From: Pedobacter sp. PACM 27299
GTDB lineage: Bacteria > Bacteroidota > Bacteroidia > Sphingobacteriales > Sphingobacteriaceae
NCBI RefSeq assembly: GCF_001412655.1
Contig: NZ_CP012996.1
Span: forward strand, 744,001-808,000
Reading direction: 5' to 3'
Length of the DNA stretch: 64,000 nucleotides
Made by a program: the position numbers and the translations under genes. Positions 28,128 through 36,464 of this stretch are shown here, piece after piece (position 1 is the first letter of the stretch; each line of letters opens with the position of its first letter). The notes below the pieces were generated by a model that was given only the letters and a program-made list of their open reading frames with translations, searched no databases and was not told the origin of the DNA.

Positions 28128-29186
28128 ATGTTTGCTTATGCCCTCAAGAAGTCTTTCTATGGACTGGCGGTAATGCTGGGGGTGCTGAGCGTGGTCTTTT
28201 TATTGTTTAATGTATTACCGGGCGATCCAGCCAGAATGACGATGGGGCAACGCTCCGACGTGCAGTCGCTGGAGGCTGTCCGAAAAGAATTTGGCCTGGA
28301 TAAATCCAGGCCAGTTCAGTTTTTTCTATACCTCAACGATCTTTCTCCTATTAGTATTCATGAAGACAATGCCGAGAACCACAGCAAATATCACTATGTG
28401 AAATTGCTGCACATTGGGAACGAAGTACTGGTTTTAAAGTGGCCTTACCTCCGTAGGTCTTACCAGACTAAACGTGAGGTTACCATGATCTTAAAAGAAA
28501 CAGTTCCCAATACTTTTGTACTGGCCTTATCGGCAATGATTTTTGCCACTGTAATTGGGGTACTTCTAGGTGTCGTTTCTGCCGTACATAAGGATACCTG
28601 GATTGATAAAGCGGCAAATTCATTTGCCATTCTGGGGATTTCTGCTCCTTCTTTTTTTGCAGGAATTATCATCGCCTGGTTGTTTGGCTTCGTCTGGAGC
28701 GATTATACCGGCCTGAATATGTCGGGCAGTCTATATAGTTATGATCCTTTTAAAGGGGAAATAATGACCTGGAAAAACCTTTTGCTGCCCATGCTGACGC
28801 TAGGCTTGAGGCCATTGGCCATCATCGTACAGCTCACCAGAAGTGCGATGCTTGATGTGCTCGCTCAGGACTATATCAGAACTGCGAAGGCTAAAGGTTT
28901 GAGCAGGCATGCGATCATTTACAAACACGCCTTAAAAAATGCTTTAAATCCTGTCATTACTGCGATTTCCGGTTGGTTTGCAGGATTACTGGCAGGTTCT
29001 TTTTTTGTAGAATATATTTTTGGATACAATGGCTTAGGGAGGACCACCGTTACTGCGCTGGAAATGTCAGATTTTCCGGTAGTGATGGGCTCAATTCTTT
29101 TTATTGCCTTTATATTTGTGGTGATCAACATTCTGGTAGACTTATTATATGCCGCTGTTGACCCCAGAGTTAAACTTGCTGAATAA
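28128..29186 (+). CDS. ABC transporter permease (DppB/OppB type)
   Basis: Inner-membrane permease of 352 aa. The start FAYALKKSFYGLAVMLGVLS with VLPGDPAR is typical of peptide/nickel importer permeases. The BPD_transp_1 domain follows with the EAA-loop segment DYIRTAKAKGLSRHAIIYKH. An insert of about 60 residues lies at 70-125. No partner permease, ATPase or binding protein is encoded nearby, so its partners must be elsewhere. Operon position: between the DoxX-like gene and aroK. Confidence 0.88.
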   Translation: MFAYALKKSFYGLAVMLGVLSVVFLLFNVLPGDPARMTMGQRSDVQSLEAVRKEFGLDKSRPVQFFLYLNDLSPISIHEDNAENHSKYHYVKLLHIGNEVLVLKWPYLRRSYQTKREVTMILKETVPNTFVLALSAMIFATVIGVLLGVVSAVHKDTWIDKAANSFAILGISAPSFFAGIIIAWLFGFVWSDYTGLNMSGSLYSYDPFKGEIMTWKNLLLPMLTLGLRPLAIIVQLTRSAMLDVLAQDYIRTAKAKGLSRHAIIYKHALKNALNPVITAISGWFAGLLAGSFFVEYIFGYNGLGRTTVTALEMSDFPVVMGSILFIAFIFVVINILVDLLYAAVDPRVKLAE

Positions 29187-29188
29187 AA

Positions 29189-29695
29189 ATGAAGATATTT
29201 CTGATAGGATTTATGGGTTGTGGTAAAAGTACGCTGGGTAGAAAACTGGCGACTAAGCTAGGGTATGATTTTATTGATCTGGACCATCAGATTGAAAAAC
29301 TCGTAGGGATGTCTATTGGTGCTTATTTTGCGGCCAATGGGGAATCTGCCTTCAGGATCTTTGAAAGTAAAACACTAAAAGAGTTTAATTACCCAGACAA
29401 CTGTGTAGTGGCCACAGGTGGGGGAGCACCTTGCTATTTTGACAATATGCAATGGATCAATGACAATGGGTTATCCGTTTATATAGAAATGCCCCCTGCG
29501 GCATTAGCGAAAAGATTGGAAAGTGGAAAAGATAAACGCCCTTTACTAAAAGACATGAATGAAGAAGAATTAATTGCTTTCATTGCCAGTAAACTGGAAG
29601 AACGTAATCCTTTCTACCAGCAAGCAAGTCAGGTTGTAAATGGCATCAGCCTTACGCCCGATGCTTTAAGAGTATTGGTGCTATCGGACGTTTAA
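29189..29695 (+). CDS. aroK: Shikimate kinase
   Basis: P-loop kinase of 168 aa that phosphorylates shikimate in aromatic amino-acid synthesis. Walker A is GFMGCGKSTLG (residues 7-17). The shikimate-binding DLDHQIE (about 33-39) and the GGG motif ATGGGAPC (about 76-83) are present, and the lid RPLLKD follows. Last gene of the four-gene operon, two bases behind the permease gene. Confidence 0.96.
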   Translation: MKIFLIGFMGCGKSTLGRKLATKLGYDFIDLDHQIEKLVGMSIGAYFAANGESAFRIFESKTLKEFNYPDNCVVATGGGAPCYFDNMQWINDNGLSVYIEMPPAALAKRLESGKDKRPLLKDMNEEELIAFIASKLEERNPFYQQASQVVNGISLTPDALRVLVLSDV

Positions 29696-29702
29696 AGACC
29701 TT

Positions 29703-30101
29703 CTAAAGGTCTTCTTTCTCAAATTGTTCTTCGATAAATTTGATGTGGGTTCTGCCATGCGGCGCAGGATTACCATCTTCATCTACATTCACAAATACCA
29801 TTTTATCAATGGTCAGAATACTTTTCCTGGTGATCTTGTTTCTAACTTCGCAGCGCATCGTTAAAGAGGTATTTCCGAAATCGGTTGCAGTGATGCCCAT
29901 TTCTATAATGTCGCCCTGTTTTGCTGAGCTGACAAAATTGATTTCTGAGATATATTTAGTGACTACCCTTGGATTGCTGAGCTGTACAATTGCATAAATC
30001 GCCGCTTCTTCATCGATCCAGCGGAGCAAGCTACCGCCAAACAAAGTCCCGTTAGGATTTAGATCTTCTGGTTTTACCCATTTTCTAGTGTGAAAATTCA
30101 T
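29703..30101 (-). CDS. Acyl-CoA thioesterase (hotdog fold)
   Basis: Single hotdog domain of about 132 aa that should hydrolyse acyl-CoA to fatty acid and CoA. Typical motifs are LNPNGTLFGGSLLRWIDEEA and FVSSAKQGDIIEMGI. Start at ATG 30101 (MNFHTRKWVKPEDL); the frame can reach a TTG at 30119. It is convergent with aroK, with a small AAGACCTT/AAGGTCTT hairpin between them. Confidence 0.88.
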   Translation of the reverse strand: MNFHTRKWVKPEDLNPNGTLFGGSLLRWIDEEAAIYAIVQLSNPRVVTKYISEINFVSSAKQGDIIEMGITATDFGNTSLTMRCEVRNKITRKSILTIDKMVFVNVDEDGNPAPHGRTHIKFIEEQFEKEDL

Positions 30102-30150
30102 AAGCCTTATTTTATTCAAAATTAATCATTTAAGGCTTAATGAATCTCAG

Positions 30151-30179
30151 GTCGGTGTAAAGAATCAGTCGGTGTAAAT
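30151..30179. repeat. Short tandem duplication of 18 bases
   Basis: GTCGGTGTAAA occurs at 30151-30161 and again at 30169-30179 with similar flanks, an imperfect tandem copy between the thioesterase and DoxX genes. It probably arose by slippage. Confidence 0.5.
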
Positions 30180-30190
30180 GAATGGTACTT

Positions 30191-30640
30191 TTACGACCTC
30201 GTCTTTTTCTTCATTTGGTAGTCTACGGAGTAAGGACCTGAACCTACCACCCAGAATAGGACCAGCAGCATCAGTACAATGATGGAAAGCCATAATTCTG
30301 AATTTAGGAATGAAAATCCTCTGGATAAGTTAACAAATAGTATTGCACATACCAGAATTGGAATCTGGATCACTACGGCAAACCTCGTCAGCAGACCAAG
30401 TACAATCAGTAAACCACCTACCAGATGGACAAATCCAATTACATGAACTGCTACGCTTGCCATCATCCCTGAAAAACTAAACACATTATTTTGCAGCAGT
30501 AAATCCTGTAAGGCCGCTGTGTTGCTCACAATCGCGATACCCTTACCAAAAATAAGTAAACCTAAAACAATCCGTACCGCATCCAGCCATTTGGCATGGT
30601 GCAGGTCTCCCCAGTGTTCAATCCTTTGAATAACAGTCAT
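30191..30640 (-). CDS. DoxX family membrane protein
   Basis: Four-helix inner-membrane protein of 149 aa (helices at about 23-40, 55-80, 85-103 and 113-136). DoxX features include AVRIVLGLLIFGKGIA and VHVIGFVHLVGGLLIVLGLL. The function of stand-alone DoxX proteins in Bacteroidota is not established; some act in thiol or sulfur redox. It has an unusually strong Shine-Dalgarno sequence. Confidence 0.85.
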   Translation of the reverse strand: MTVIQRIEHWGDLHHAKWLDAVRIVLGLLIFGKGIAIVSNTAALQDLLLQNNVFSFSGMMASVAVHVIGFVHLVGGLLIVLGLLTRFAVVIQIPILVCAILFVNLSRGFSFLNSELWLSIIVLMLLVLFWVVGSGPYSVDYQMKKKTRS

Positions 30641-30645
30641 GATAT

Positions 30646-30653
30646 ACCTCCTT
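30646..30653 (-). promoter_or_regulatory. Perfect Shine-Dalgarno site of the DoxX gene
   Basis: AAGGAGGT on the minus strand, five bases before the ATG at 30640. Ribosome-binding sites of this strength are rare in Bacteroidota, and I noticed no other in the window. Confidence 0.75.
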
Positions 30654-30983
30654 GTTTTTGAAAAATGCTACTTGAAGTTAAGGAGAATAATCAAGATTAT
30701 CAAGGGTTATTTGTTGGTTAATTTGCTGCTGTTCAGTCGCTTATTTGTCCTGTGGATTTGAGATTTCAAGAGCTGAAAGACAAATGATAATTTCTGTTCA
30801 AAAACGATGTTTTTACACAAATTCTGTTTGACTAGTGCCTTTGTTTTAGTTAAGTGGTTGTTTTTCAGTGATTAATGAGCCTTAAAATAATTTCCCATGT
30901 CACCACTTCGATAGGTTTTGTAGTTTATATTTGCCATGTATGAATTAAAATATAATCCCCTATTATCTTGAGATTCTAATACA

Positions 30984-31064
30984 TTGATCAACGTTCTCAT
31001 TTTTTTGTTGATTACCCGCTTGCATTTAGGCGTTATTGCAAGAGGGATTTATAAAACGCATTAA
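30984..31064 (+). CDS. Possible 26-residue membrane peptide
   Basis: A TTG-started frame encodes 26 residues beginning LINVLIFLLITRLHLGVIAR, one hydrophobic helix with a basic tail, inside the candidate small RNA. There is no ribosome-binding site. It could be chance in AT-rich DNA. Confidence 0.15.
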   Translation: MINVLIFLLITRLHLGVIARGIYKTH

Positions 31065-31102
31065 TAACATTCAATATGTCCCCCCTATATTGAATTATCC
31101 CT

Positions 31103-31143
31103 CTTCATGGCATTCGGTAGGAATGCCATGAAGTTTGTTTTTT
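31103..31143 (+). terminator. Strong intrinsic terminator in a gene-poor region
   Basis: Arms CTTCATGGCATTC (31103-31115) and GAATGCCATGAAG (31121-31133), loop GGTAG, followed by TTTGTTTTTT. It has no protein gene upstream on its strand, which implies a non-coding transcript. Confidence 0.85.
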
Positions 31144-31453
31144 CAGTATTTTCTTATTTTGTATCTATATATGATCTCTTAATAAATTTTTTAAAAATAA
31201 ATATACCCTAATGAAAATCAGCCAATTGATGCTTCAGACTGTGTTTTTGCGGAATTTTACTTCTTATTTTAACTAATAAAATAATTAATTATTGTTATTT
31301 TTCCAGAAAATTCAAAGTGATTTTAAATAAATTCCTTTTTATTGCATGGTTTTTGTATTTGAACCTAAAATTTATTTATTATATTAAAATTTTCTTCCAA
31401 ACCATTCGTTAGCACTATTGTCCAGTTGTCCTTTATAAGAATCCAGTATTGAT
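31144..31453. other. Very AT-rich intergenic stretch before the TetR gene
   Basis: About 310 bases, very poor in G and C with long A and T tracts. I see no reading frame, tRNA or clear promoter consensus; it presumably holds the TetR gene promoter. Confidence 0.5.
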
Positions 31454-32113
31454 ATGGTTAAAAAAGAACCCACAGAAGCCATTAAAAGCCGTTTATTAAC
31501 GGAACGTAAGCTGATAGATGCAGTTGGTGCGATTATTAAGGCTAAAGGCTACCGTGCATTGGGCGTGAACGAAATCGCCAGGGAGGCCAAGGTCAGTAAG
31601 AAACTGATTTATCGGTATTTTGAAAACGTAGACCGCCTGATTGAAACCTATGTAATTGAAAAAGATTACTGGTTGTCGCATAAAAAACACATTTCCAGCG
31701 ACATTGAGGGTATCAATAAAAAAAGCGCCTTAATTGATACCATTTCCTCTCTTCTTGAAAAGCAGTTTGAGTATTTCTGGAATGAGGAAGAAATGCAGAA
31801 GATCATTTTGTGGGAAATCTCAGAAAGAACCATCTTGCTGGACAGCGTGTGTAAAGTAAGGGCAGAACAGGGAGATGTATTGCTGGAGATGTCGGATCCT
31901 TATTTCAAGAACTCTCCGGTGAGTTTGAGGGGGGTATCAGCGCTGCTGGTTTCTGGAATTTATTATATGGTACTTCATGCGAAGAAAAATGACAGCACCA
32001 TCTGTGGATTGGATATTAATTCAGAAGCGGGAAGAGCGGAAGTGAAGAAATCCATTAAACATATTATTGAATGGGCATTTCAGGCAGGTAAAATTAAAAA
32101 TAAGACTATTTAA
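31454..32113 (+). CDS. TetR/AcrR family transcriptional regulator
   Basis: Regulator of 219 aa. The N-terminal helix-turn-helix covers residues about 18-65 (LIDAVGAIIKAKGYRALGVN, then EIAREAKVSKKLIYRYFENV). The C-terminal ligand domain has no recognised subfamily. Its target is unknown; no efflux or metabolic gene is divergent from it. Its 3' end overlaps the convergent truA by eight bases. Confidence 0.9.
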   Translation: MVKKEPTEAIKSRLLTERKLIDAVGAIIKAKGYRALGVNEIAREAKVSKKLIYRYFENVDRLIETYVIEKDYWLSHKKHISSDIEGINKKSALIDTISSLLEKQFEYFWNEEEMQKIILWEISERTILLDSVCKVRAEQGDVLLEMSDPYFKNSPVSLRGVSALLVSGIYYMVLHAKKNDSTICGLDINSEAGRAEVKKSIKHIIEWAFQAGKIKNKTI

Positions 32114-32906
32114 AAGTATCGAACTGCGGCTGCAGGATGGCCGAGAAAGTCGTTCTTGGTGGCAGATTAAGATAAGGGTAAGTCACCTTCGATAAATACA
32201 GCCCTTGCGGATGTGCAGGGGTAATCAGTCTAGGTGTTTCTTTACTGATCAGATGATGCTCAAATTCATCCACACTCAATTCCCCTTTACCGATTTTTAA
32301 CAATTGGCCCATGATGATCCGAATCATCTTGCCTAGAAAGCGATTAGAGGAGATTTGGAAGCGTAAACGATCTCCACTGCTGTCTACGGTCAATTCTGCC
32401 GATTTCACATAACAGAGCGTATGCTCGTACTTATCCGGACTAGTGCAAAAAGCACGGTAATCCTGGTATTGAGGCAGCAATGCTGCGGCCTGTTTCATTT
32501 GATCAAAGTTTAGATCAGGTAAAAGGTAGTAGGCACTATGTCCGTTAAGAAAAGGGCTTTTATAAGTATGCATAAAATAATCATAGCTGCGCTGTACGGC
32601 ATCAAAACGGGCATGAGGTAAGCCTTCCATTGGAATGATGTCAAAAACGGCAATACTGGCTGGCAACAACTTATTTAATCGAAACATCAGGTCGAAATCC
32701 CATGGCTGTTCTATATCCATGTGAAAAAAGAACTGACTGGCATGAACATGAGCATCGGTACGGCCACAGCCATTGATAAATATTGGGGTTTTCAGGATCT
32801 GTGTCAGTGCATTTTCGATCACGCCCTGTACATTCATCACTCCGGGTTGTTTCTGCCATCCATTAAAATGAAGGCCATGGTAGCCTATGTGTACGAAATA
32901 CCTCAA
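32106..32906 (-). CDS. truA: tRNA pseudouridine synthase A
   Basis: Enzyme of 266 aa that makes pseudouridine at positions 38-40 of tRNA anticodon arms. The catalytic Asp is in GCGRTDAHVHASQF (about residue 51), with RFDAVQRSYDYFM and RFLGKMIRIIMGQLL as further family motifs. The start is a TTG at 32906 (MRYFVHIGYHG); no in-frame ATG is near. It begins four bases after the GH20 stop, so the two are probably cotranscribed. Confidence 0.95.
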   Translation of the reverse strand: MRYFVHIGYHGLHFNGWQKQPGVMNVQGVIENALTQILKTPIFINGCGRTDAHVHASQFFFHMDIEQPWDFDLMFRLNKLLPASIAVFDIIPMEGLPHARFDAVQRSYDYFMHTYKSPFLNGHSAYYLLPDLNFDQMKQAAALLPQYQDYRAFCTSPDKYEHTLCYVKSAELTVDSSGDRLRFQISSNRFLGKMIRIIMGQLLKIGKGELSVDEFEHHLISKETPRLITPAHPQGLYLSKVTYPYLNLPPRTTFSAILQPQFDTFK

Positions 32907-32910
32907 TGTC

Positions 32911-34875
32911 TTATCTTCTTGCTCTTTTATTTAACTCTTCTATTGGCATATTCATCATCCTTCCAATTGGCTGTTTGCCTCTGTAAGTAATCACTCTCAA
33001 CATCGTTGCATCTTTTGGCGGTGTTAGTTTTTCCGTATACTTCGGATAAAAGCGATCCGGGAAGGAGTTGTCGAAACTGTAATAAATATCCAGTCCTGTG
33101 ATTTCCGTGCTCAATTCAATGATCAGCTGTTTATCGGCAGACCTGCTGACTTTAAAAATAGGGTCATATACACTAGGCGCGTATTTCGTTTCCGCAACAT
33201 CCAGGCGCTGAAAGTGCTGTTCTACTCTTCCAAAAAAGTTCTCCCAGTTTTTCTTTTCTTTAGGCGACCATACGGATTCCGCAATGGCCATCCCTCTTGG
33301 CCAGGTCATGTATTCGGCCTGACGGATATTGGTAACCTGCTCTGTCCATAGGTTGGCTTGTCCGCCTTTAATGTATTTCGGATCCACACCTGCAGGAATG
33401 GGATCAAATTCGTAGGCTTTACTCAAACGTAGGGAAGCATATACTCTTGGTTCTGTAATCTGGTCGGCCTGCATATAATCCAGGTAAGCATAAGTACTGG
33501 GACTCATCACCACTTCATGTTTTTTCATTGCAGCATCGGCTCCATTTTTTACACCTCTCCAGCTCATCACTGCAGCACTTGGAGAAAGATCCCCATCCAT
33601 GATCTCATCCCATCCCATGAACTTTTTACCTTTGGATTCTACAATTGCCTGTACTCGCTTTTCAAAATAGCCCTGTACCTGATGCATATTCTTTAATCCT
33701 TCTTTCTGCATCAATGCTTTAATGGCATCGCTCTTTTGCCAGAAGTTAAAAGGGGCTTCATCCCCACCCATGTGGATATATTCGAATGGGAACAATGCGG
33801 CTACCTGGGTAATCACACTATCTAAAAAGCTGTATACTTTTTCATTCGCCGGGCAAAGGGTGTTGTCTACCAAGGCGGTTGGCGGTGCTCCTCTTGACCA
33901 GTCCATGATTCTTTCGCCAGAGCGAACACGGTAATTTTCTGCACCTGAAGTACAGGAAAGCTCTGGGTAAGAAGCTATGGCGGCTAAACTATGACCCGGG
34001 ACGTCAATCTCCGGCATGATGTTCACAAACCGATCCTGTGCGTATTGAATGAGTTCTTTTAAATCCTCCTGGGTATAAAAACCACCATAAGTACGGGGCT
34101 CATCTGGTGTAGGTGGGATGAAATTTCCGAATTCTCCAGTTTTCTTCACGCTCCATGCGCCTACTTCGGTCAGTTTTGGAAAACCTTTGATTTCTATTCT
34201 CCAGCCTTCATCATCGGTGAGGTGTAAATGAAGTATGTTATACTTATAGCGAACCATTGTGTTGATGTATTGTTTTACTTCTTCTTTTGTGAAGAAATGG
34301 CGGGCTACATCCAGCATTAGGCCTCTCCAGCCTACACGCGGGTAATCGGTAATGTCTACGCAGGGTGCAGACCAGGTTTGTGCAGCTACTGGTTCTTTAC
34401 TTTCTATTTCTTTAGGGAAGAGCTGTATCAGGCTCTGTGCGCCATAGTATAAGCCGGCTGCTTTATTGGCCCTGATCAGAATTTGACTGGTTTTAACGGT
34501 CAGCTGATAACCTTCGTTTCCTAACTGTGGATTTTGTTTATCATTTAAGATTAACCTGATTTGCGCATGATCTCCAGCATGGCCGCTCAGTACAGAGACA
34601 TATCTGCCGGTAGGAACAGACAATCTTTCCTGTAGGAAAGCAGTTACTTGTTTCAATTCCGGGATTGCCGGGGCATGGATGGTTACATTTTCAGGTAAGA
34701 TGAAATGACCAGCTTGTTTAATCACAGAAACAGGTTCTGGAATGATGGCAATTTCGGTAGGAAGCAGGTTTGATATTGCCGGCTCCGTCATCGTTGTGGT
34801 AGCTGGTAGAGGCCCCTGGCTATAACCAGCTGCGCTGATCATACCACTCAATACCAACAGAAATAATCTCTTCAT
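32911..34875 (-). CDS. GH20 beta-N-acetylhexosaminidase
   Basis: Exported glycosidase of 654 aa with a Sec signal peptide (1-19, ending SAAGYSQG). Domains in order: GH20b N-terminal alpha/beta domain (about 40-165), GH20 TIM barrel (about 170-510) with HLTDDEGWRIEIKGFPKL and the catalytic Asp-Glu pair in HMGGDEAPF, and a C-terminal chitobiase/hexosaminidase-type domain with YYSFDNSFPD. It removes terminal GlcNAc or GalNAc from glycans or chitin fragments in the periplasm or outside. It lies upstream of truA on the same strand. Confidence 0.95.
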   Translation of the reverse strand: MKRLFLLVLSGMISAAGYSQGPLPATTTMTEPAISNLLPTEIAIIPEPVSVIKQAGHFILPENVTIHAPAIPELKQVTAFLQERLSVPTGRYVSVLSGHAGDHAQIRLILNDKQNPQLGNEGYQLTVKTSQILIRANKAAGLYYGAQSLIQLFPKEIESKEPVAAQTWSAPCVDITDYPRVGWRGLMLDVARHFFTKEEVKQYINTMVRYKYNILHLHLTDDEGWRIEIKGFPKLTEVGAWSVKKTGEFGNFIPPTPDEPRTYGGFYTQEDLKELIQYAQDRFVNIMPEIDVPGHSLAAIASYPELSCTSGAENYRVRSGERIMDWSRGAPPTALVDNTLCPANEKVYSFLDSVITQVAALFPFEYIHMGGDEAPFNFWQKSDAIKALMQKEGLKNMHQVQGYFEKRVQAIVESKGKKFMGWDEIMDGDLSPSAAVMSWRGVKNGADAAMKKHEVVMSPSTYAYLDYMQADQITEPRVYASLRLSKAYEFDPIPAGVDPKYIKGGQANLWTEQVTNIRQAEYMTWPRGMAIAESVWSPKEKKNWENFFGRVEQHFQRLDVAETKYAPSVYDPIFKVSRSADKQLIIELSTEITGLDIYYSFDNSFPDRFYPKYTEKLTPPKDATMLRVITYRGKQPIGRMMNMPIEELNKRARR

Positions 34876-34954
34876 AGCAAAGGTTAACCGTATTTCTTAT
34901 GTTTAAAAACTGTCGCAATTTATCAATAAAAAGGCAGATAATGTGGCGATCCTT

Positions 34955-36370
34955 TTATTTTAAAGCATCCAGTACCTTGAATAGCTTCTTGTTAATGCCT
35001 GATCCGTTATAATTATTGATGTTGATTACGATGACGTATTTGTTGCCTGTTTTGTCTGTATAATATCCGGCATAGGCAGAAACATCGGCAATGCTGCCAC
35101 TTTTTAACTTCATGCCGTTGTTGTCCGGGATTGATTTATAGAAGTCTGGAAACCAGGTTTCTTTTTGTGATTGAAAAAGGATTTCGGCCATGGCCAATGG
35201 GGTGACTCTGGTGGCCGGCGATAGTCCGCTGCCATCTACAATGTTCAAAGCACGTCTGTCCATCCCTTTTTGCGCCCAGAAGTTGATTTCTGTTTGTGCT
35301 CCATTGGCGGTGGTTGGTAGTTTGCCGGATTTCCAGGCCAATGTTTTTAGCAGGTGTTCTCCGTATAAATTGACACTTTTTTTATTGAACCAATACACCA
35401 TTTCCGATAAGGTAGGAGAGGAGATCGTGATTAGTTTCTGTTGAACAGCGGGTACAGTTTGCTGATCTACAGCGAGCAGTCTAGCAGTAGTTGGGGGTAA
35501 TAGTGTGGCAATACCTATTCTTTTCAGGGTATCCTGTAAACGAAATGCAGCGTCATAAGCAGGGTTAGGTACGGCAGTAGAGACACCTGGTTTGGAAATT
35601 CCCAAGGCCCAGGTTCCGCGAAGGTAGGCCAGGTTGCCATCAGGAGGCAGGTAGGAATACGCATGGTCACCGCTGCCCTCAGCACCAGCTTTCAACTCAT
35701 TTATGATTTTAAGGTAAGGCATTTCCGGAACTACCTTTAAAATAGATACCGGTTGATCTTTAGAGTTGCTGGCTTTCAGGTGGATGTCGAACTGGTTTTC
35801 GCGCCAGCTGAGTGCGGATGGACCGGCACCGTAATAATTGCCGATATCTTGCCAGATCCAGCCATCAGGTGTGCTTTGCGTTCCCCAGATGCTGTCGTCA
35901 CCAATGATTTTACCTTCAATTTTTTTAATTCCTGCGCGCTGTATGGCTGTTACCCATTGCTGCAGGATGTAATTTTCTTTAGTGTTTTCGTAGCGCCAGG
36001 AGCCTAAGGTAGGATCTCCGCCACCAACGATGATGAGGTCTCCTTGTAAAGTGCCATCTGGAGTAATCTGGCCGCTGTAAGCAAGGGTAGTTTGGTATTG
36101 GAAATCTTTGCCGAGCATGCTGAATGCCGTTGCAGAAGTAATGGTTTTCAAAGTGGAAGCTGTGGCCAGGCCCAATTCTTCATTTTTGCCTAGCAATAGC
36201 TTTCCGGTATTTGCGTCCAGAACGCAAAGGCCAATGATCGCATGTTTTGCCTGACCATCATCTTTTAATATCTGATAGGCTTGTTCCAGTTTTTCCATTG
36301 GAGTTTGGGCCTGGGCAAGCTGCTGTAAAAGGATCAGGGATAAAAAGACAATGTTTCTGACAATATTCAT
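34955..36370 (-). CDS. dacB: D-alanyl-D-alanine carboxypeptidase/endopeptidase (PBP4 type, S13)
   Basis: Periplasmic low-molecular-mass penicillin-binding protein of about 471 aa that trims or cuts peptidoglycan cross-links. The signal peptide MNIVRNIVFLSLILLQQLAQ starts at ATG 36370; the 25-codon upstream extension is not expected. Active-site motifs: SxxK in TASTLKTITS, and KSG in KLKSGSIADVSAYAGYY near the C-terminus. Domain order and length fit peptidase family S13. It lies upstream of GH20. Confidence 0.93.
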   Translation of the reverse strand: MNIVRNIVFLSLILLQQLAQAQTPMEKLEQAYQILKDDGQAKHAIIGLCVLDANTGKLLLGKNEELGLATASTLKTITSATAFSMLGKDFQYQTTLAYSGQITPDGTLQGDLIIVGGGDPTLGSWRYENTKENYILQQWVTAIQRAGIKKIEGKIIGDDSIWGTQSTPDGWIWQDIGNYYGAGPSALSWRENQFDIHLKASNSKDQPVSILKVVPEMPYLKIINELKAGAEGSGDHAYSYLPPDGNLAYLRGTWALGISKPGVSTAVPNPAYDAAFRLQDTLKRIGIATLLPPTTARLLAVDQQTVPAVQQKLITISSPTLSEMVYWFNKKSVNLYGEHLLKTLAWKSGKLPTTANGAQTEINFWAQKGMDRRALNIVDGSGLSPATRVTPLAMAEILFQSQKETWFPDFYKSIPDNNGMKLKSGSIADVSAYAGYYTDKTGNKYVIVININNYNGSGINKKLFKVLDALK

Positions 36371-36464
36371 AATTGGAGGCAATGTAGCTATTAACGAAAA
36401 ATTGAGGTACAGATTGCCTTTTACAGCGTTCCATACCTCAATCATTTATTTTATGGATGGAGAA

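Larger units (their letters stand above)
30926..31143 (+). ncRNA. Candidate small RNA with C-rich loop and strong terminator
   Basis: No gene of normal size lies in 30641-31453, yet a complete transcription unit seems present. A -7-like TATATTTG is at 30926-30933. A two-part stem follows (GAGGGAT 31042-31048 with ATCCCTC 31097-31103; ATTCAATAT 31069-31077 with ATATTGAAT 31087-31095). The loop GTCCCCCCT exposes six C. It ends with a 13-bp terminator hairpin and T run. The -33 box is not seen, so the 5' end is uncertain. Confidence 0.45.

Noticed and set aside
36371..36445. N-terminal extension of dacB
   Set aside because: The 25 extra codons precede a normal signal peptide, which must be at the N-terminus to work.
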